DNA of 64,000 bases from Chitinophagales bacterium. GTDB lineage: Bacteria > Bacteroidota > Bacteroidia > Chitinophagales > UBA10324. The stretch covers positions 1 through 64,000 of the forward strand of contig JANWWJ010000027.1 of NCBI GenBank assembly GCA_025056305.1, written 5' to 3'. Below the pieces are notes generated by a model. The model did not search any database. It saw only the letters and a list, made by a program, of their open reading frames with translations, and was not told the origin of the DNA. A program made the position numbers and the translations under genes. This document shows, piece after piece, positions 10,405 to 19,879 of the stretch (the first letter of the stretch is position 1; each line of letters starts with the position of its first letter).

Positions 10405-10412
10405 TATCTTCG
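10405..10412 (+). promoter_or_regulatory. Promoter -7 box, TTCG variant (TATCTTCG), start of the exopolysaccharide locus
   Basis: TATCTTCG five bases before the ATG at 10417. The same octamer precedes three other genes of this region (25730, 27566, 35410), which supports it as a promoter element rather than chance. So short a distance implies an almost leaderless transcript. Confidence 0.5.
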
Positions 10413-10416
10413 CCGC

Positions 10417-11367
10417 ATGAGCAAGCGCATCCTGATTACAGGTGCTGCAGGTTTCATCGGTTCGCACTTGTGTGATCGTTTTGTTCAGGAAGGGTTTGAC
10501 GTGATCGGCATGGATAACCTGATTACCGGCGACCTGCAAAACATAGAGCATCTTTTCCCCAAGTCAAACTTCAGCTTTTACCACCACGATGTTTCGCGGT
10601 TCGTGCATGTGCCCGGTGAGCTGCATTACATTCTTCATTTTGCTTCGCCAGCCAGTCCGGCAGACTACGTACGCTGGCCCATTCAGACCATGAAGGTCGG
10701 CTCGCTGGGAACACACAATTGTCTTGGTCTTGCCAAGGCGAAAGGGGCGCGCATTCTGGTAGCTTCTACTTCTGAAGTGTATGGGGATCCGTTGGTGCAT
10801 CCCCAAAGCGAAGAGTACTGGGGTAATGTAAACCCCATCGGCCCGCGCAGCATGTACGATGAAGCCAAGCGCTTTCAGGAAGCACTGACCATGGCCTACC
10901 ACCATGCACACGGGCTTAATACCGGCATTGTGCGCATCTTTAATACCTATGGCCCCCGCATGCGCCTGAACGATGGGCGCGTTTTACCCAACTTCTTTTA
11001 TCAGGCCCTCACGGGTCAAGATCTGACCGTTTACGGTGACGGGTCGCAAACCCGTAGTTTTTGTTACATCTCTGATTTGGTAGAGGGTATTTATCGGTTG
11101 CTTTTCACCGACTACCACCTGCCGGTTAATCTGGGTAATCCTGATGAGATCAGCATTCTTCAATTCGCCGAAGAAATTATTCAACTGACGAAGACGTCTC
11201 AAAAAATTGTATTTCTTCCTTTACCCAAAGACGATCCCAAGCAACGCCAACCGGATATCACGCGAGCACGCCAGCTCTTGAACTGGGAACCCAAGGTTTC
11301 CCGTCAAGAAGGATTGGCACTTACCTACGAGTACTTTAAGCATGCAATAAATCGGTTCAAGTCATAA
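10417..11367 (+). CDS. UDP-glucuronate decarboxylase (UDP-xylose synthase)
   Basis: A 316-residue extended short-chain dehydrogenase that converts UDP-glucuronate to UDP-xylose with NAD cycling. Seen: the nucleotide-binding GxxGxxG at 9-15 (GAAGFIG), the family-typical HFASPASP and YVRWPIQT segments, STSEVYGDP (T118, S119, E120), the catalytic Y147-x3-K151 and [10 protein letters not shown]. Length and motifs match bacterial UXS closely and separate it from UDP-glucose 4-epimerases. It is the first gene of the exopolysaccharide locus, which suggests xylose, or a 4-keto-pentose derived from it, in the polymer. Its UDP-glucuronate-forming partner (Ugd) is not in the window. Confidence 0.9.
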   Translation: MSKRILITGAAGFIGSHLCDRFVQEGFDVIGMDNLITGDLQNIEHLFPKSNFSFYHHDVSRFVHVPGELHYILHFASPASPADYVRWPIQTMKVGSLGTHNCLGLAKAKGARILVASTSEVYGDPLVHPQSEEYWGNVNPIGPRSMYDEAKRFQEALTMAYHHAHGLNTGIVRIFNTYGPRMRLNDGRVLPNFFYQALTGQDLTVYGDGSQTRSFCYISDLVEGIYRLLFTDYHLPVNLGNPDEISILQFAEEIIQLTKTSQKIVFLPLPKDDPKQRQPDITRARQLLNWEPKVSRQEGLALTYEYFKHAINRFKS

Positions 11368-11446
11368 GCCAGGCATAAACGTTTTGCGGAGTGCCCCTTG
11401 AGAACTGAGGTGACCAAAGTTGTCTTCAAATAGGTTTTTTTTCTAT

Positions 11447-11454
11447 TAGGTTTG
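11447..11454 (+). promoter_or_regulatory. Promoter -7 box (TAGGTTTG)
   Basis: A TAnnTTTG match 17 bases before the ATG at 11472, with a TTG at 11420-11422 that could serve as the -33 element, although the spacing (24) is on the long side. It divides the UDP-xylose synthase gene from the downstream sugar genes. Confidence 0.5.
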
Positions 11455-11471
11455 CGCCCCTTACCGAGCTT

Positions 11472-12047
11472 ATGGCCGATTACTTTGTTCATGAAACAGC
11501 GATTATTGATCCCGGCTGCATCATCGGTTCAGGCTGCCGCATCTGGCATTTCTGTCATCTGATGTCGGGGTGCGAATTAGGCAAGAACTGCACGCTGGGT
11601 CAAAACGTAATGGTAGCCCCAAATGTTCGGCTTGGCAATAATGTCAAAGTGCAGAACAATGTTTCGTTGTACACAGGCGTTATTTGTGAAGATGATGTTT
11701 TTCTGGGGCCCTCGATGGTTTTTACCAATGTCCTTAATCCGCGTAGTGCCATTAACCGAAGAAATGAATTTCGCCGCACACTGGTAAAACGGGGGGCAAC
11801 CATAGGGGCTAATGCGACGATCATTTGCGGCATAACCATTGGGGAATATGCTTTTATAGGTGCCGGAGCGGTGGTTACCCGTGATGTCAAGCCCTATGCT
11901 TTAGTGGTGGGCAACCCGGCGCGTCAGGTGGGTTGGATGAGTGAATACGGTCATAAGTTGCATTTCGATGCTCAAGGCAAGGCTACTTGTCCCGAAAGTG
12001 GCCAACAATACGTGCTGGAATCCGGAATGGTACGTAGGGTTTTATGA
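11472..12047 (+). CDS. WbpD/WlbB-like sugar-nucleotide N-acetyltransferase
   Basis: A 191-residue left-handed beta-helix acyltransferase. Hexapeptide repeats run through the protein ([37 protein letters not shown]). The family-specific block [20 protein letters not shown] and the ending [14 protein letters not shown] match WbpD/WlbB enzymes, which acetylate the 3-amino group of UDP-2-acetamido-3-amino-glucuronate on the way to 2,3-diacetamido uronic acids. The usual partners WbpB (oxidase) and WbpE (aminotransferase) are not in the window, so it may act on another amino-sugar nucleotide here. It overlaps the next gene by four bases (ATGA), so translation is probably coupled. Confidence 0.85.
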   Translation: MADYFVHETAIIDPGCIIGSGCRIWHFCHLMSGCELGKNCTLGQNVMVAPNVRLGNNVKVQNNVSLYTGVICEDDVFLGPSMVFTNVLNPRSAINRRNEFRRTLVKRGATIGANATIICGITIGEYAFIGAGAVVTRDVKPYALVVGNPARQVGWMSEYGHKLHFDAQGKATCPESGQQYVLESGMVRRVL

Positions 12048-13345
12048 AGAATTCTGTTTATGAAAAGCTGGCTGCCGGAGAGCGGAAGATGGCCGTGTTG
12101 GGCCTGGGTTATGTAGGCCTGCCGGTAGCGCTGGCCTTTGCACGCCATTTTTCGGTGATCGGCTACGACATTAAAAAAGAGCGTGTAGCCCTTTTGCAGC
12201 AAAACCGAGATCCAAACCGGGAAGTGGAGCCGCATGAGTTTGAAGGGTGCAATATCCTCTTCACCGATGAAGCCAGTTTGCTGGCTCAGGCCGTCTTTTA
12301 CGTCGTTTGCGTGCCAACACCTGTTGATGAGCACAGTGTGCCTGATTTGCGCCCGTTGAAGCAGGCTACTGAGACCATTGCTGCCTATCTCAAACCCGGT
12401 GATTATGTCGTATATGAATCCACGACTTATCCGGGCTGTACTGAAGAAGATTGTGTGCCGATTTTAGAACAACGATCTGGGTTGAAAATGTGCCGGGATT
12501 TCAAGGTGGGTTATTCGCCGGAACGCATCAACCCAGGTGATCGCGAGCATACCTTAGATAAAATTATTAAAGTTGTATCGGGTTGCGATGAGGAAGCACT
12601 GGAAGTCATCAGCAAGGTGTACGCGACCATTTGCCCGGCGGGTATTCATTGCGCCTCTTCCATCAAGGTTGCCGAAGCGGCCAAGATCATAGAAAACACC
12701 CAGCGGGATGTGAACATTGCGCTCATGAATGAGTTGTCGCGCATTTTCCAGCGCCTGGGCATCAATACCTATGAAGTGCTGGAAGCGGCCCGCACCAAAT
12801 GGAATTTCCTGAATTTTACTCCTGGCCTGGTAGGAGGCCATTGCATCAGCGTAGATCCCTACTACCTGACCTATAAAGCTCGGGAACTGGGCTATGAGCC
12901 TGAGGTGATTACCAGCGGCCGCCGCATCAATGACGACATGGGGCCGTACATTGCTCGCCGCACCGTACAACTGTTAACCCAGATGGGCAAAGATCCGGGG
13001 CGCTCGCGGGTGCTGGTCATGGGTGCCACCTTTAAAGAAAATGTGGCTGACCTGCGTAATTCCAAAGTGAAAGATATGATCCGTGAGCTGCAACAATTTT
13101 CCGTTCATGTAGATGTGATGGATCCAATAGCTTCTGCCGTGGAAATGCAGCACGAATTTGGCATGCCCCTGACGGAGCATCCTGTCGGCCCGTACGATGC
13201 CATCATCGTAGCAGTTGCGCATCGTTCCTACTGCGAGCTTGAGGAATCCGACTTCGAAAGGCTGACTGCTCGGCCGGCCCTCCTGGTAGACGTAAAAGGG
13301 TTGTACCGCGGTCGCATTCGTCGGCTTTCTTATTGGAGTTTGTAA
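12044..13345 (+). CDS. tviB: UDP-N-acetylhexosamine 6-dehydrogenase (TviB/WbpO type)
   Basis: A 433-residue nucleotide-sugar dehydrogenase that oxidises C6 of a UDP-N-acetylhexosamine to the uronic acid in two NAD-dependent steps. Seen: N-terminal Rossmann motif GLGYVG at 20-25, [12 protein letters not shown], the [13 protein letters not shown] and [10 protein letters not shown] blocks typical of TviB/WbpO, the dimerisation helix region [16 protein letters not shown], and catalytic Cys267 in [11 protein letters not shown]. Length is normal. With the TviC-like epimerase at 14473 it gives the Vi-antigen route UDP-GlcNAc to UDP-GlcNAcA to UDP-GalNAcA. It overlaps the previous gene by four bases. 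The N-acetylated substrate is inferred from family resemblance. Confidence 0.9.
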   Translation: MKNSVYEKLAAGERKMAVLGLGYVGLPVALAFARHFSVIGYDIKKERVALLQQNRDPNREVEPHEFEGCNILFTDEASLLAQAVFYVVCVPTPVDEHSVPDLRPLKQATETIAAYLKPGDYVVYESTTYPGCTEEDCVPILEQRSGLKMCRDFKVGYSPERINPGDREHTLDKIIKVVSGCDEEALEVISKVYATICPAGIHCASSIKVAEAAKIIENTQRDVNIALMNELSRIFQRLGINTYEVLEAARTKWNFLNFTPGLVGGHCISVDPYYLTYKARELGYEPEVITSGRRINDDMGPYIARRTVQLLTQMGKDPGRSRVLVMGATFKENVADLRNSKVKDMIRELQQFSVHVDVMDPIASAVEMQHEFGMPLTEHPVGPYDAIIVAVAHRSYCELEESDFERLTARPALLVDVKGLYRGRIRRLSYWSL

Positions 13346-13366
13346 GACCAGGGTACCGCTTCCGAT

Positions 13367-13374
13367 TAACTTCG
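13367..13374 (+). promoter_or_regulatory. Promoter -7 box, TTCG variant (TAACTTCG)
   Basis: It lies six bases before the ATG at 13381, with TTTG at 13339-13342 as a possible -33 element. It rules against the upstream in-frame ATG at 13333, which would put the box inside the coding region, and it suggests an internal promoter for rmlB. Confidence 0.5.
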
Positions 13375-13380
13375 CACCCC

Positions 13381-14439
13381 ATGCAGCCGCAGCGGCATCT
13401 GTTGATCACCGGAGGCGCAGGCTTCATCGGTTCTCATGTCGTCCGCCGCATGGTTTTGCGTTATCCGCATTACCGTATTACCAACCTGGACAAATTGACC
13501 TACGCCGGAAATCTGGAAAACCTACGCGATGTTGAAGACAAACCCAATTATCAGTTCATACGTGGGGATATTGCCGATCCGGTGTTTGTGATGAATCTGT
13601 TTGTAACCCACCGGTTTGACGGCGTTATTCACCTGGCTGCCGAAAGCCATGTCGATCGCAGCATTCTTGAACCCGACGACTTTGTCGCTACCAATGTATT
13701 AGGTACGGTAAACCTGCTGAATGCTGCGCGGGTCGTGTGGGAACGAGATACCCGCTGCCGGTTCCACCACGTCAGCACCGATGAAGTATTCGGCTCGTTG
13801 GGCGACACCGGTTTTTTTAACGAACAAACCCCGTACGATCCCCGTTCCCCCTATGCGGCCTCAAAAGCTTCCAGTGATTTCTTTGTTCGAGCCTACGGTC
13901 ATACCTACGGACTGCCTTATGTGATTACAAATTGCTCGAATAATTATGGTCCGAATCAGTTTCCCGAAAAGCTGATTCCTCTGGCCATCAACAATGTGCG
14001 CCATCTGAAGCCGGTGCCTATCTATGGACGTGGCCAAAATGTGCGCGATTGGCTTTATGTCGAAGACCATGCCGAAGCCATCGACTTGGTGTTTCATAAA
14101 GCACCGAATGCGGCCACTTATACCATAGGAGGATCTAATGCATTGCGGAACATAGAGGTGGTGCGTAAATTGTGCGCCATCATGGATGAGAAGCTGCAGC
14201 GCCCACCCGGCACTTCCGAACAGCTGATCACTTTTGTGGCCGATCGTCCCGGCCACGACTACCGCTATGCCATTGACAGCACCAAAATCCGCACTGAACT
14301 GGGTTGGGTGCCCCGTACCAGTTTTGAAGAGGGTTTGCGAAAGACGATTGATTGGTACTTGAATAATACCGATTGGCTGGATCATGTGACATCAGGAGAA
14401 TACCTTCACTATTTTGAGCGCATGTATGCAAATCGATGA
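13381..14439 (+). CDS. rmlB: dTDP-glucose 4,6-dehydratase
   Basis: 352 residues from the chosen ATG at 13381; an earlier in-frame ATG at 13333 would overlap the previous gene and include the -7 box. It makes dTDP-4-keto-6-deoxy-glucose, the branch point to rhamnose and other deoxysugars. Seen: GGAGFIG at 11-17, STDEVFG with the catalytic T133-D134-E135, Y158-x3-K162 (YAASK), NCSNNYGPNQFPEKLIPL and RDWLYVEDH, all diagnostic of RmlB. RmlA, RmlC and RmlD are not in the window, so the remaining steps must be encoded elsewhere or the 4-keto sugar is used by another enzyme. Confidence 0.95.
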   Translation: MQPQRHLLITGGAGFIGSHVVRRMVLRYPHYRITNLDKLTYAGNLENLRDVEDKPNYQFIRGDIADPVFVMNLFVTHRFDGVIHLAAESHVDRSILEPDDFVATNVLGTVNLLNAARVVWERDTRCRFHHVSTDEVFGSLGDTGFFNEQTPYDPRSPYAASKASSDFFVRAYGHTYGLPYVITNCSNNYGPNQFPEKLIPLAINNVRHLKPVPIYGRGQNVRDWLYVEDHAEAIDLVFHKAPNAATYTIGGSNALRNIEVVRKLCAIMDEKLQRPPGTSEQLITFVADRPGHDYRYAIDSTKIRTELGWVPRTSFEEGLRKTIDWYLNNTDWLDHVTSGEYLHYFERMYANR

Positions 14440-14472
14440 GGCAGCATCGAGTAAAGTCATGTAAAAATTTAT

Positions 14473-15480
14473 ATGGATGCCTGGAGTGCTGAACCCGTAT
14501 TCCACGAGGGATCGCTCGAGGGGGTGTGTGTGCTCGTGACCGGTGGCGCCGGGTTCATTGGTTCGCATTTGGTTGCCTATCTGCTGGAACACGGCGCTTT
14601 CGTCCGGGTCTTGGATAACCTTGCTACCGGAAAGCTTCAAAATGTCAAAAGGTTTCGCGACCATCCTCGTTTCGAATTTCAGCAAGGCGATATCCGAAAC
14701 TTTGAAGATTGCTGCAGGGCGTGTACGGGCATGAGTTTCGTCCTGCATCAAGCAGCCATTCCCAGCGTCACCCGTTCGGTATCAGACCCCCTGACAACCC
14801 ATCAGGTAAATTGCGATGGATTCATGCACATGCTGTTGGCCGCCCGGCAAGCCGGCGTCCGACGCCTCGTTTATGCTTCCTCTTCCTCTGTTTACGGTGA
14901 TGCTCAGCAGCTGCCCATGAAGGAAGAGTACATCGGTCGCCCCCTTTCGCCCTATGCTGTATCTAAGCTGACCAATGAGTTATTCGCAGAAGTATTTATG
15001 AAAAATTATGGAATGGAACTGATTGGGTTGCGGTATTTCAATGTGTTCGGCCCGCGGCAGGATCCGGAAAATCCCTATGCTGCCGTCATCCCTCGTTTCC
15101 TGCATGCGTTGCGCCAGGGACAGCAGCCGATCATCTACGGCGATGGCATGCAGAGCAGAGATTTTACCTATGTCTCCAACGCCGTGCAGGCCAACATCAA
15201 GGCCATGTTGACACAAAATCAGCAAGCATTAGGAAGTGTCTTTAATGTGGCATGCGGCGAATCGCATAGCGTGCTCCGCTTGTTCGATTTGATGAAACAG
15301 CTGATGTTGCAAGCCGGCTATGCTATTCCTTCCAGCCTAACGCCGCAGCATCATCCGCCACGGCAAGGCGAAATTCGCCACAGCCAAGCAGACATCAACC
15401 GTGCCCGTCAATTGTTGGGATATCAGCCCACAGTACTTCTAGAAGAAGGACTGCGACGACTCATCCGCTGCTTGACTTGA
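14473..15480 (+). CDS. UDP-N-acetylhexosamine(uronate) 4-epimerase (WbpP/TviC type)
   Basis: A 335-residue SDR epimerase. It has the N-terminal extension of ~18 residues before the GGAGFIG nucleotide-binding motif (24-30) that is usual for WbpP/TviC. It shows VLHQAAIPSVTRSVSDP, YASSSSVYGD, the catalytic Y161-x3-K165 (YAVSK), GLRYFNVFGPRQDP and RDFTYV. These motifs match the group that prefers N-acetylated UDP sugars over UDP-Gal/UDP-Glc. Paired with the dehydrogenase at 12044 it should give UDP-GalNAc or UDP-GalNAcA for polymer assembly. There is a 33-base gap to rmlB. The in vivo substrate order (epimerise or oxidise first) cannot be read from sequence. Confidence 0.88.
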   Translation: MDAWSAEPVFHEGSLEGVCVLVTGGAGFIGSHLVAYLLEHGAFVRVLDNLATGKLQNVKRFRDHPRFEFQQGDIRNFEDCCRACTGMSFVLHQAAIPSVTRSVSDPLTTHQVNCDGFMHMLLAARQAGVRRLVYASSSSVYGDAQQLPMKEEYIGRPLSPYAVSKLTNELFAEVFMKNYGMELIGLRYFNVFGPRQDPENPYAAVIPRFLHALRQGQQPIIYGDGMQSRDFTYVSNAVQANIKAMLTQNQQALGSVFNVACGESHSVLRLFDLMKQLMLQAGYAIPSSLTPQHHPPRQGEIRHSQADINRARQLLGYQPTVLLEEGLRRLIRCLT

Positions 15481-15545
15481 CAGCTCTCGTAGGTGCAGGC
15501 AGGCAAAATTTTGTTTCGTGACCAGTGGCAATTTAACGGGAAGTT

Positions 15546-15553
15546 TATTTTTG
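15546..15553 (+). promoter_or_regulatory. Promoter -7 box (TATTTTTG)
   Basis: A perfect TAnnTTTG 15 bases before the ATG at 15569, in the 88-base gap after the epimerase. It could drive the export genes separately from the sugar-nucleotide genes. Confidence 0.5.
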
Positions 15554-15568
15554 CCCGAACAATAAAAA

Positions 15569-17944
15569 ATGATGATGCACGTGAAGCGGCTGTGGATGTT
15601 GTGTGGATTCCTTTCTTATGTTGCTGCCGCACAAACGATACAATCCACCCCACCAAACGCTCCCTCAACCACCGGTTTTATTCAGCAAGCCATTACTGAA
15701 AATTTCTCGCATCTGGGCATCGTGGGTAAGGACCAAATACTTCTTAAAGAAAATCGTGATACGTTGCGCAGGTTGAACGGCATGCAAGCACCGGCGGTTC
15801 CGGGGCAATTACCGGCGCCCACCACCACGACCACCGGCCAACTGCCTGCAGCCTCTGTGCCTGATACAATCAGGCCAGCAACCGACACGGCTGCGCTGCC
15901 GAAATCGCCCATCTTCGGGCACGATTATTTTCGAAACAAGAACATCCGCATTTTTGAACGCACCATTGAGGGTCAGGCCAGCAACAACTACGTCATCGGC
16001 GTCAACGACCAAATTGCCATAAACATTTGGGGTTATTCCTCATTCAGTGGATCCTATACGGTGGACAACACCGGCGCCATCATGCCGGAAGGCGTGGGTA
16101 AGATCTACGTCAAAGGCCTGACGTTGGAAAAAGCCCGGCAGTTGATCCGCAGCCGCTTCGCCTCTTATCTGGATATCCCAAATTCACAAATAGAAATTAC
16201 TATAATACATTCGCGCATCATTTCCGTACACATCGTTGGCGAAGTCTTCCATCCGGGTACCTACAGCATTCCGGCCCTCAACTCGGCATTTAATGCATTG
16301 GTTGCTGCTGGCGGCCCCACCGACAAAGGGTCGGTGCGCGAAATCTTTGTACGAAGAAACGGCCAAACCGTTCGCTCGCTTGATGTCTATCAGTTCTTGC
16401 TGAACCCGTCGGCCAACGTTGACCTTTTTTTGGAAAACAACGATTACATTTTCGTTCCTGCCTTGTCGCGAATTGTCACCATCAGCGGTGAAGTCAACCG
16501 GCCGTACAAGTACGAGTTTAAGGAAGGAGAAGATCTGCTCACCCTCATCAACTATGCCGGCGGGCTGACTCCTTTAGCCTACACCAAAACCATTAAAATC
16601 AAGCGTTACAGCGGAAATCAAGTGCAGTTGTTGGATGTCAACTTAGACAGCCTTATGCGGGTCAAGGGCCGCTTCTTATTGCAGAACGGCGACGAGGTGC
16701 ACATCAGCAGCATAGGTGCTGAGCTCACCCGCTTTGTGCGTGCCAGCGGAGCTGTGGTGCAGCCCGGTGACTATGCGTACAGTGAAGGCATGCGCATTAC
16801 CGACTTATTGCTGAAGGCACACGGCCTAAAATCTACGGCTGTAACGGAGCGTGCCCAAGTGGTGCGAAAAAACGCCGACCTGTCAACTTCAATCATCCAC
16901 TTTAGTCCGGCAGCCGTTCTCAGCGATCCCTCAAGTTCCGACAACCTGGAGCTGAAGCCTCAAGACGAAGTGGTGTTTTATGACCGGAAAAACATGGTGG
17001 ACACCTTCACGGTGACCATATCTGGCGCCGTTCGTATGCCGGGCAAGTATCCTTATTCCAGTGGAATGACGTTGGCTGATTTAATCTTGACGGCAGGAGG
17101 GTTGCGCATCGAAGCCGCCAACATGCGGGTGGAAGTAAGCCGCTACCCTCAGGAGGGTGTGTCAGAAGGACCTCGGGTGGTGCATACCAGTACCATCGGC
17201 AAAGACCTGTCGCTGGGTACTCCAACATTTGCTTTACAGCCATTTGATTATGTGTTTGTGCGTTCTTCTGCAATTACCGAGCAAATGACCGTAACGCTAA
17301 AGGGTGAAGTAATGTACCCGGGCTCTTATGCGTTGACGAGCAAAACGCAGCGCATTGTAGATTTGATTCAGCAGGCCGGTGGCCTCACACCTTGGGCCGA
17401 TGCCAATCAAGCCACATTAAACCGAACCGCAGACAACAGGGGCATCGTGTTTATGGATCTGGAAAAGGCATTAAAAAAGCCGGACAGCCGTTACAACTTG
17501 TTGCTCCGTCCTGGCGACGAAATCACGATTCCCCTTATCAATGATATCGTGACCATTTCGGGTATGATCAACTATCCGTACAAAGATTCTTTGGGCTTCT
17601 TGAATGCTCCTTTCAAAGAAGGAAAGCGTGCCAAATGGTATATCAAAAAATACGGATTGGGATTTGCCGATGGAGCTAAACGCGCACGTACCTATGTGGC
17701 ACAACCTGGCGGCACGGTGGAAGGCCCGCGTCGTCTGGGTTTTGTACGTATCTATCCCAAAGTGCAGAAAGGAGCCTACATTGTGGTTCCCTATTTAGAA
17801 ACAACGTCAGCCGCCGATAGCCTTCAGGTTCAGGCAAAAGCGCAGACTCAGCCCGTAGACTGGAACCGTCTTATCGAAAGCGCCATGATCAAGATCACTG
17901 GCCTCCTTACTTTATACTTGCTCATCACCCGAATCAACTTTTAA
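15569..17944 (+). CDS. Wza-like polysaccharide export protein with multiple SLBB domains
   Basis: A 791-residue protein with an N-terminal signal peptide (cleavage near residue 21, VAAAQT) and a Pro/Thr-rich linker (~70-110). A polysaccharide export domain (YVIGVNDQIAINIWG) precedes successive SLBB-like repeats. Five are clear, each opening with V-x-(I/L/A)-x-G-x(V) and closing with an AGG or similar motif (starting near residues 220, 305, 388, 480 and 572), and a sixth degenerate one starts near 660. A hydrophobic C-terminal segment (ITGLLTLYLLI) would cross the outer membrane. It differs from E. coli Wza (~380 residues) by repeat expansion, which is common in Bacteroidota. Role: the outer-membrane or periplasmic channel of the exopolysaccharide exporter, working with the Wzz-like protein just downstream. 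Start could be any of three consecutive ATGs. Confidence 0.92.
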   Translation: MMMHVKRLWMLCGFLSYVAAAQTIQSTPPNAPSTTGFIQQAITENFSHLGIVGKDQILLKENRDTLRRLNGMQAPAVPGQLPAPTTTTTGQLPAASVPDTIRPATDTAALPKSPIFGHDYFRNKNIRIFERTIEGQASNNYVIGVNDQIAINIWGYSSFSGSYTVDNTGAIMPEGVGKIYVKGLTLEKARQLIRSRFASYLDIPNSQIEITIIHSRIISVHIVGEVFHPGTYSIPALNSAFNALVAAGGPTDKGSVREIFVRRNGQTVRSLDVYQFLLNPSANVDLFLENNDYIFVPALSRIVTISGEVNRPYKYEFKEGEDLLTLINYAGGLTPLAYTKTIKIKRYSGNQVQLLDVNLDSLMRVKGRFLLQNGDEVHISSIGAELTRFVRASGAVVQPGDYAYSEGMRITDLLLKAHGLKSTAVTERAQVVRKNADLSTSIIHFSPAAVLSDPSSSDNLELKPQDEVVFYDRKNMVDTFTVTISGAVRMPGKYPYSSGMTLADLILTAGGLRIEAANMRVEVSRYPQEGVSEGPRVVHTSTIGKDLSLGTPTFALQPFDYVFVRSSAITEQMTVTLKGEVMYPGSYALTSKTQRIVDLIQQAGGLTPWADANQATLNRTADNRGIVFMDLEKALKKPDSRYNLLLRPGDEITIPLINDIVTISGMINYPYKDSLGFLNAPFKEGKRAKWYIKKYGLGFADGAKRARTYVAQPGGTVEGPRRLGFVRIYPKVQKGAYIVVPYLETTSAADSLQVQAKAQTQPVDWNRLIESAMIKITGLLTLYLLITRINF

Positions 17945-17962
17945 GTCGAGGGCGCTTGCAAC

Positions 17963-19102
17963 ATGAATACTCCGCAATATCCATTTCCGCCTTCAGCCAT
18001 CCGCGACGAGGAAATCAACATCGGCGCCTTTTTTTCCGGTGTGCGTGAAGCCGCCGGTTTTGTATTGCGGCGTTGGTATGTATTGTTGCTATTTGTGGCG
18101 GTGTTCTCTGGGTTGGCTTTACTCTACGCCTGGTGGTACGGAAAAAAATATGTAGCCCATGCCGCGTTTGCAGTAGAAGGGCAAACTCCCAGCACCAGTT
18201 TGCTCAGTTCTGCCTTGTCTCTGGCCAATGCCCTAGGCATTCAGACCTCCCAAGCCAAAGGCAACACCTACACCAATAACTTTTTTGCCGAGCTGATGAT
18301 CTCACGGAAGGTGGTCAAGGAAGCTTTGTTGCGTAAGGCAGTCATTAATGGTAAAGAAGATGTGTTGGCAAACCACTACGCCTCTTTAGCCAAATTGAGA
18401 ACCGGTGGGCTGTTTTCGAAGGGATGGAATGACAATCCGCGCTTGCGCGATTTCTCCTTTCAACCCAAACCCCTGAGCCAGCTAACGCCTTTGGAAGACA
18501 GTCTCCTGGAGGTGGTTTACAATACGATACTGGACAAGAATTTAGAAGTGGTGTACGACGAAACTAATCCTTTCAATACGGCCACCTTCACCTCACGCCA
18601 TGCAGACCTTTCGCGATACATGCTCATGGCAATTTTGGATAAGACCAGCGGATATTATATGGAGAACGTATATGAATTAAATAATAAGAATTTTCGGATT
18701 GCGGAAATGCGTGTTGACTCGTTGGGCCGAGAATTACGTAAACTGGATGCCCGGGTGGCGCGGTTGCGCGATCAGGCCAACAACATGGTGCGTCAGCAAG
18801 GGCTGATTGAGTTAAATGAGGCGCAGCGGGACCAAAGTCTGTTGGCCACACAGTATGCAGCTGCCGTAAATAATCTGGAATTGGCTAAAGTGACCATCTT
18901 AACCACAGCTCCTATCTTGCAGGTCATTGACAATCCTCAGTATTCATTGGAAGTGTTGTATGTAAGCAGAACTAAAGCACTGGTGCTCTCCACCATTGTT
19001 GGCATCCTTGTTGGCGTGATCTATCTGGTCATCTTGCGGGCAATCAAATTGTCCAACGAACGGTTGCGTCAGCAGCAGGCTTTGGCGCAGGAAGCCGCAT
19101 GA
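17963..19102 (+). CDS. Wzz-like chain-length / co-polymerase protein without kinase domain
   Basis: 379 residues. An N-terminal Wzz domain carries the first membrane helix (about 33-60, RRWYVLLLFVAVFSGLALLY). A large periplasmic region has a predicted coiled-coil stretch (~245-300, EMRVDSLGRELRKLDARVARL). A second helix follows at ~340-360 (STIVGILVGVIYLVIL) and a short cytoplasmic tail. It should control chain length in the inner membrane and contact the Wza-like channel. Unlike Wzc it stops after the second helix: there is no Walker A/B tyrosine-kinase domain and no tyrosine-rich tail. It overlaps the next gene by four bases (ATGA). Confidence 0.9.
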   Translation: MNTPQYPFPPSAIRDEEINIGAFFSGVREAAGFVLRRWYVLLLFVAVFSGLALLYAWWYGKKYVAHAAFAVEGQTPSTSLLSSALSLANALGIQTSQAKGNTYTNNFFAELMISRKVVKEALLRKAVINGKEDVLANHYASLAKLRTGGLFSKGWNDNPRLRDFSFQPKPLSQLTPLEDSLLEVVYNTILDKNLEVVYDETNPFNTATFTSRHADLSRYMLMAILDKTSGYYMENVYELNNKNFRIAEMRVDSLGRELRKLDARVARLRDQANNMVRQQGLIELNEAQRDQSLLATQYAAAVNNLELAKVTILTTAPILQVIDNPQYSLEVLYVSRTKALVLSTIVGILVGVIYLVILRAIKLSNERLRQQQALAQEAA

Positions 19103-19848
19103 AAAAGTGGCTGAGCCGACTGTTGCGCTCCGGCCAATCTGAGCCGGAAGCGTGCCCATCACTGGTTACCGATTTGCACTCACACCTGTTGGTGGGCTTA
19201 GACGATGGTGCCGCTACGGAGGATGAAGCGTTGCACATGATACGCGGCTTGGCTGAGCTCGGTTATCGAAAGGCCATCACTACACCGCACATCCATCACG
19301 ATCTTTTTAACAACACCGTTGAGGGCATTACTGATGGCTTAAATCACGTACGCCGTCTGCTACGCCACCATCAGATTGCTTTTGAAGTTCATGCGGCTGC
19401 CGAATATTTTTTGGATGATTTTTTTCTTCGCCAGCTTGACCGCAACGCTCTTTTGTCGTTTGGTGAGCGATACGTGTTGTTTGAACTGCCGTATTCCAGC
19501 CGTCCCATCATGTTGGATGAGGTCGTGTTCAAGATGAACTTGGCCAATTATAAGCCGGTGTTGGCTCATCCGGAACGATACCCTTACCTGTTTGATCCGA
19601 ACCTAAGTGCGTATCGTGAATTAAAGAACATTGGGGTTTTCCTGCAGCTCAACCTTGCCTCACTCACGGGAGTGTATGGGCCAGTGGTGCGGCGAGCGGC
19701 CCGCGCACTTGTAGCAGCCGGCCTGGTAGATTTTGCCGGCACCGACCTGCACAAACCCGCCGGCTTGGATGTATTGCAGCAGGTAAAAAAATTGCCGGAA
19801 TACCTGCAATTGCTTCGAAACAACCCGCTCCGAAACGATGAGTTGTGA
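19099..19848 (+). CDS. CpsB/CapC-type PHP-domain tyrosine phosphatase
   Basis: A 249-residue PHP metallo-phosphatase. Metal-binding motifs are visible: D25-L-H27-S-H29, D34-D35-G, TPHIHHD (H64, H66, H67), AHPERY and GTDLH. The family (Bacillus YwqE, Streptococcus CpsB) dephosphorylates bacterial tyrosine kinases that control capsule length. It overlaps the Wzz-like gene by four bases, so the two are probably made together. No BY-kinase is present in the window, so its target is either encoded elsewhere or it acts on another phosphoester here. A short N-terminal extension (~20 residues) precedes the PHP core. Confidence 0.9.
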   Translation: MKKWLSRLLRSGQSEPEACPSLVTDLHSHLLVGLDDGAATEDEALHMIRGLAELGYRKAITTPHIHHDLFNNTVEGITDGLNHVRRLLRHHQIAFEVHAAAEYFLDDFFLRQLDRNALLSFGERYVLFELPYSSRPIMLDEVVFKMNLANYKPVLAHPERYPYLFDPNLSAYRELKNIGVFLQLNLASLTGVYGPVVRRAARALVAAGLVDFAGTDLHKPAGLDVLQQVKKLPEYLQLLRNNPLRNDEL

Positions 19849-19857
19849 ACCCTCCGT

Positions 19858-19865
19858 TAAATTTG
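19858..19865 (+). promoter_or_regulatory. Promoter -7 box (TAAATTTG) for cysQ
   Basis: A perfect TAnnTTTG 14 bases before the ATG at 19880. It lies inside the extension that would be coding if translation began at the in-frame ATG at 19838, so it favours the later start. No good -33 element was found at the expected spacing. Confidence 0.5.
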
Positions 19866-19879
19866 TGCAATACTGTACC

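Noticed and set aside
13861-14385. 174-codon frame antisense to rmlB
   Set aside because: Shadow of a well-conserved gene; no motif of its own.
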